Assembly (NCBI GenBank): GCA_045224495.1
Contig: JBGVAK010000145.1
Coordinates: forward strand, 1 to 5,383
Source of the DNA: RUG472 sp045224495
Lineage (GTDB): Bacteria; Bacillota; Clostridia; Christensenellales; CAG-138
DNA length: 5,383 bases
Direction: 5' to 3'
Shown: piece by piece, positions 4,875 through 5,383 of the stretch
How positions within the stretch are numbered: position 1 is the first letter of the stretch
Layout of the letters: every line of letters begins with the position of its first letter
Notes under the pieces: model-generated
Databases searched by the model: none
What the model saw: the letters and a program-made list of their open reading frames with translations, nothing else
Told to the model about the DNA's origin: nothing
Position numbers and translations under genes: made by a program

Positions 4875-5383
4875 ACGGCTCGTAGACGTCGTCGATGATC
4901 TCGAAGCCCTTCTCATTCAGGGACTTCTCCACCCAGGCCCTATTGGCGGTGCCGTTGCGGGCCGCGATCAGCTTCTTCTCATCCGCCTCCTGGAACTTGC
5001 GGGCCTCCACCAGGATGGAAGCGGCGTCCTTGCGGGGGATGCAGATGATGCCGTCGGGGTCGGCCAGGATGATGTCGCCGGGGTTCACACTGATGCCGCC
5101 GCAGGAGATGGGCACGTTGATCTCACCGGGGCCTTCCTTGTAGGGGCCGCCGGGGGTGGTGCCGGTGCAGTACACGGGGAAATCCCACTTGCCGATCTCA
5201 TCGATGTCGCGGATGGGACCATCCAGGATGATGCCGGCCACCTTCTTGGTGAGATACAGGTAGGCCATCATGACCTCGCCCATAAGGGCGCGGGTGTCAT
5301 CCTCTTCGTTGGAGACCACCAGCACGTCGCCTTCGTTGCAGAAATTGAGGGCCGCATGGAGGGTCAAATTATCGCCGGCGCGG
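4873..5383 (-). CDS. RraA-family protein, probable class II aldolase/decarboxylase (5' end outside window)
   Basis: The last ~169 codons of a gene that continues past the window edge; the frame is open to the edge and reads RAGDNLTLHAALNFC there, so the in-frame TTG at 5367 is not the start. RraA-fold landmarks are visible: GDVLVVSN, GEVMMAYLYL, GIILDGPIRD, PGGPYKEGPGEINVPI, and PGDIILADPDGIICIP. The Arg-Asp of GPIRD is the pair that, in 4-hydroxy-4-methyl-2-oxoglutarate/4-carboxy-4-hydroxy-2-oxoadipate aldolases, binds the substrate and the divalent metal. Its presence supports retro-aldol cleavage or decarboxylation releasing pyruvate or a related acid, rather than the RNase E inhibitor role that gave the family its name. 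A helical tail (KFQEADEKKLIAARNG) follows. The stop codon overlaps the ribosome binding site of the dehydrogenase downstream. Family confidence is high; the substrate is inferred to be a hydroxy-oxo-acid. Confidence 0.88.
   Translation of the reverse strand, partial: RAGDNLTLHAALNFCNEGDVLVVSNEEDDTRALMGEVMMAYLYLTKKVAGIILDGPIRDIDEIGKWDFPVYCTGTTPGGPYKEGPGEINVPISCGGISVNPGDIILADPDGIICIPRKDAASILVEARKFQEADEKKLIAARNGTANRAWVEKSLNEKGFEIIDDVYEP

Noticed and set aside
3975..4898. 307-codon open frame on the plus strand opposite the dehydrogenase gene
   Set aside because: The translation is Gly/His/Leu/Asp-rich low-complexity sequence without motifs and is a mirror of the GC-rich dehydrogenase codons.
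4860..4916. Upstream start adding 19 residues to the dehydrogenase
   Set aside because: The extension is Ser/Arg/Thr-rich, lies inside the preceding RraA-family gene, and would put the Rossmann motif unusually far from the N-terminus. ATG at 4859 has a near-ideal ribosome binding site.
5365..5367. TTG as the start of the RraA-family gene
   Set aside because: The frame stays open to the window edge and encodes GDN just before it, part of the conserved family sequence, so the gene simply starts outside the window.

Overview
The window is protein-coding bacterial DNA with high G+C. Third codon positions are mostly G or C, and the genes have strong purine-rich ribosome binding sites (GGAGG, AAGGGAGGT). 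That style, with compact hairpin-separated operons and a tripartite tricarboxylate transporter (TTT), would fit a high-G+C anaerobe such as an Oscillospiraceae-type clostridium or a member of Synergistota. This is inference only: the window has no rRNA or other marker gene, and Proteobacteria with the same transporter family cannot be excluded.

Layout. On the plus strand, positions 1-3842 carry what looks like one operon: the end of a TctB-like small membrane subunit, a complete TctA large permease overlapping it by one base (TAATG), a B3-type metallo-beta-lactamase-fold hydrolase, and a COG3964-type amidohydrolase of the kind often mislabelled dihydroorotase. RNA hairpins lie in both gaps downstream of TctA. 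Positions 3843-3977 separate two convergent units and hold two strong hairpins plus an orphan ribosome binding site followed by ATG-AAG-TAA. On the minus strand, reading from 5383 to 3978, are an RraA-family aldolase-like protein (5' end outside the window) and a 6-phosphogluconate-dehydrogenase-like NAD(P) oxidoreductase. The dehydrogenase's ribosome binding site overlaps the aldolase stop codon.

How the genes may work together (inference). A TTT transporter imports small carboxylates with the help of a periplasmic or surface TctC receptor, which is not visible here and may lie upstream. The two metallohydrolases are suited to removing ester, lactone, acyl or amide groups from a carboxylated substrate. 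The RraA-type protein keeps the Arg-Asp pair expected of a pyruvate- or oxaloacetate-releasing class II aldolase/decarboxylase, and the dehydrogenase would oxidise or reduce a hydroxy-acid or semialdehyde intermediate. Together they read as a catabolic module for an unidentified hydroxy- or acyloxy-carboxylate. I do not recognise the combination as a named pathway, and the substrate cannot be read from the sequence. No mobile element, CRISPR array, tRNA or rRNA was seen.
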